DNA of 64,000 nt. Origin: Streptomyces broussonetiae. Its GTDB lineage: Bacteria > Actinomycetota > Actinomycetes > Streptomycetales > Streptomycetaceae. Within the stretch, counting starts at the first letter, position 1. Every line of letters starts with the position of its first letter. This document shows, in pieces, positions 62,585 to 64,000 of the stretch. Where the stretch lies: the NCBI RefSeq assembly GCF_009796285.1, contig NZ_CP047020.1, positions 186,001 through 250,000 on the forward strand. The letters are read 5' to 3'. The notes beneath the pieces are model-generated. The model was not told where the DNA came from. It made no database searches and was given only the letters and a program-made list of their open reading frames with translations. The position numbers and the translations under genes are program-made.

Positions 62585-64000
62585 ACATCCGAGCTTCGTA
62601 GGAAGTCAAGTAGCAGCAGGTCCGACTGTCGTCGCGAGGGCTGGGAACGCCTTCGCCGGGTCGAAGTTCTGGCCGGTGGCCAGGCAGTGATGCAGGCAGC
62701 CGAGGAGGCGGTTGAACAGGTTCCTCATAGCGGCGGTGTGTCGGTCTCCCCGGGCTCTGCGCCGGTCGTAGTGCTCTTTGACCTGTGGTGAGGGCAGTGC
62801 TCCAAAGATCCAGACGTAGCCCGCGGCGGCCAGCCTCTGGTTCTTCACTCGCCGATGGTGCACGGCGTGACTCTTGCCACTGGCGACAGTGACCGGGGCG
62901 GCTCCGGCGTATGCCTTCAAGGCGCGTGCGTCGCGGAACCGGGAGCGGTCGTCGCCGATCTCACCGAGGACGCGGGCACCGGTCAGCGGGCCGATGCCGG
63001 GGAAGCTGCTGATGATCTCGTTGTCCGGGTGCTGAGCAAACGCGTCGGCCGCGGAGGCCGCGAGGTCGTCCGCAGCCCGGCAGGCCGCGTCAAGCTGGAG
63101 TACGAGAGCAGCGGTCTGACGCCCTATCGCCTCTTCCACCAGCGGGAGTTGATGGAGGTAGTCGCTGGTGAACACGGTCTTCAGACGGTCAGTCCAGGCA
63201 TCAATGTTGCGCTGCCGCCCAGACTTGCGCAGCAGTGACCGCAGCTGGGTGCGGGTCAGCCGCGCGGCCGTCGCCGGGTCCGGCGCCGCGGAGAGCACGG
63301 CCCGTGCTTCCCGGGAGTCCAAGCCGACGCTCCGGGCCTGGAAGGCGACCAGTGCAGCCGGGAAGTACTGCTTGAGGTGGGAGCGGAGCTGGTTGTTCAA
63401 CTGGGCCCGGTTCCAGACCGCGTCCTGCTGGGCACGGGCGAGAACGGAAATGGCCTGCGCCAGCTCGGAATCCGCCGGCAGCGGCCGGTGGACGTCGGCA
63501 TCTGTGCGCAAGATGTTGGCCAGCGCCATGGCGTCGGCATGGTCGGACTTTGCCCGGGCGACACGGTGACGCTCGCGGTAGCGGGCGACCGCCATCGGGT
63601 TGATCGAGTACACCTTGCGGCCGGTGGCGCGAAGGCAAGCGAACAGCAGACCGCGGGCGGTCTCGACCGCGACGGGGATGGGCTCCTGTGGGCTGTCTCC
63701 CGCCTCGGCCAGCATGCCGAGCAGCTGGCGGTAGCCCTCCGCATCGTCGTTGATGCGACGCTTGGCGACGAGCTGTCCGGCCTCGTCCACCAAGGCCACG
63801 TCGTGATGGCTCTCTGCCCAGTCGATTCCGCAGGTGATTGCCAACTCTGGCCCTTTCTCCCGGAGTTTGCCCAACGTGTGAGCCTGTGCGGGGTCACGCA
63901 GCGACCTAATAGGAGGGCTCGGCGGCCCGACATCCGATGAGCTGTTCGTGGCCCCAGCTGGCCGCACGCTCCCGGTCTTCGGAGAGAGCTCTGGGGCTCG
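62585..64000 (-). mobile_element. IS110-family element 3, cut by the window end
   Basis: The right end (transposase orientation) CGAAGCTCGGATGT stops at 62585 before core CT (62583-62584 as AG on plus). Inside, near 63929-63937, GACATCCGA repeats the end sequence, as a donor guide would. The left end lies beyond 64000. Confidence 0.75.
62606..63844 (-). CDS. IS110-family transposase, copy 3 (more distant)
   Basis: 412 residues from TTG 63844. ITCGIDWAESHHDVALVDEA (DEDD start), VARAKSDHADAMALANILRT, SSFPGIGPLTGARVLGEIGD and AYAGAAPVTVASGKSHAVHH with the conserved Ser. Clearly the same family as copies 1 and 2 but more diverged. Intact frame. The start codon is uncertain: family N-termini begin about here, and upstream in-frame codons to 63967 are nonhomologous. 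Confidence 0.9.
   Translation of the reverse strand: MAITCGIDWAESHHDVALVDEAGQLVAKRRINDDAEGYRQLLGMLAEAGDSPQEPIPVAVETARGLLFACLRATGRKVYSINPMAVARYRERHRVARAKSDHADAMALANILRTDADVHRPLPADSELAQAISVLARAQQDAVWNRAQLNNQLRSHLKQYFPAALVAFQARSVGLDSREARAVLSAAPDPATAARLTRTQLRSLLRKSGRQRNIDAWTDRLKTVFTSDYLHQLPLVEEAIGRQTAALVLQLDAACRAADDLAASAADAFAQHPDNEIISSFPGIGPLTGARVLGEIGDDRSRFRDARALKAYAGAAPVTVASGKSHAVHHRRVKNQRLAAAGYVWIFGALPSPQVKEHYDRRRARGDRHTAAMRNLFNRLLGCLHHCLATGQNFDPAKAFPALATTVGPAAT

Overview
The window looks like Streptomyces or a close actinomycete: high G+C, strong G/C bias at third codon positions, GTG/TTG starts, ATGA stop-start overlaps, and typical families (SpoIIE-type phosphatase, MmyB-like XRE regulators, CBM13 secreted enzymes, actinomycete IS110/IS5/IS701 elements). 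It reads as an accessory region, such as a chromosome arm or a linear plasmid: about 25 transposase genes, truncated genes or frameshifted genes lie among intact metabolic operons. No tRNA, rRNA or CRISPR array was seen.

Layout. 0-1.1 kb: two IS701-type transposase remnants. 1.2-3.7 kb: glycosyltransferase of the NeoD/KanF type coupled to an MFS exporter. 3.8-5.6 kb: remnants (hypothetical ORF, CGNR regulator, XRE/TPR regulator). 5.6-7.7 kb: polymorphic toxin with a probable restriction-endonuclease-fold C-terminus, frameshifted, plus a candidate immunity gene. 8.05-8.64 kb: UvrD/Rep helicase stub. 8.7-13.0 kb: DHA2 MFS, aldo/keto reductase, cupin, carboxymuconolactone decarboxylase, and a divergent XRE regulator, bounded by an inverted ~45-bp repeat. 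13.4-16.4 kb: alpha/beta hydrolase, SnoaL-like pseudogene, FAD monooxygenase. 16.4-19.2 kb: an IS5 element carrying an IS110 element inside its transposase gene, abutting a truncated second IS5. 19.5-22.6 kb: fumarase and malic enzyme operon. 23.4-28.2 kb: TetR-controlled SDR-AKR-SDR module and an exported epoxide-hydrolase-like protein. 28.4-30.3 kb: second complete IS110. 30.6-36.7 kb: SpoIIE phosphatase followed by a graveyard (IS3 orfA, IS5, TniQ, thiopeptide dehydratase and oxidoreductase scraps). 36.7-43.6 kb: secreted CBM13/beta-helix protein, dead LacI gene, then a GH64 glucanase, GH19 chitinase and NPP1-type necrosis-inducing protein. 44-49.3 kb: isochorismatase-like hydrolase with MarR, PhzF pseudogene, amidohydrolase, ECF sigma factor. 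49.4-55.5 kb: carotenoid oxygenase with hydrolase, small membrane proteins, carboxylesterase, Lrp regulator. 55.6-59.8 kb: ferredoxin, ferredoxin reductase, P450 and Gfo/Idh/MocA oxidoreductase. 60.3-62.5 kb: SDR and a decayed carboxylesterase. 62.6-64 kb: third IS110, cut by the window end.

The most informative signal is in the IS110 elements. The noncoding segment upstream of each complete transposase contains short blocks that match that element's own insertion-site flanks, and other blocks that match its own ends. The order is that of known IS110 bridge RNAs. The target-matching blocks differ between the two copies exactly as the insertion sites differ, while the linker between them is conserved. 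The complete copies and the right end of the third all fit a CT core dinucleotide.

The intact operons suggest redox and hydrolytic specialised chemistry (P450 system, SDR/AKR pairs, cupin/CMD module) and secreted enzymes acting on fungal, oomycete or plant targets. Several genes are broken by a single base next to homopolymer runs, so either the region is decaying or some frameshifts are assembly errors.
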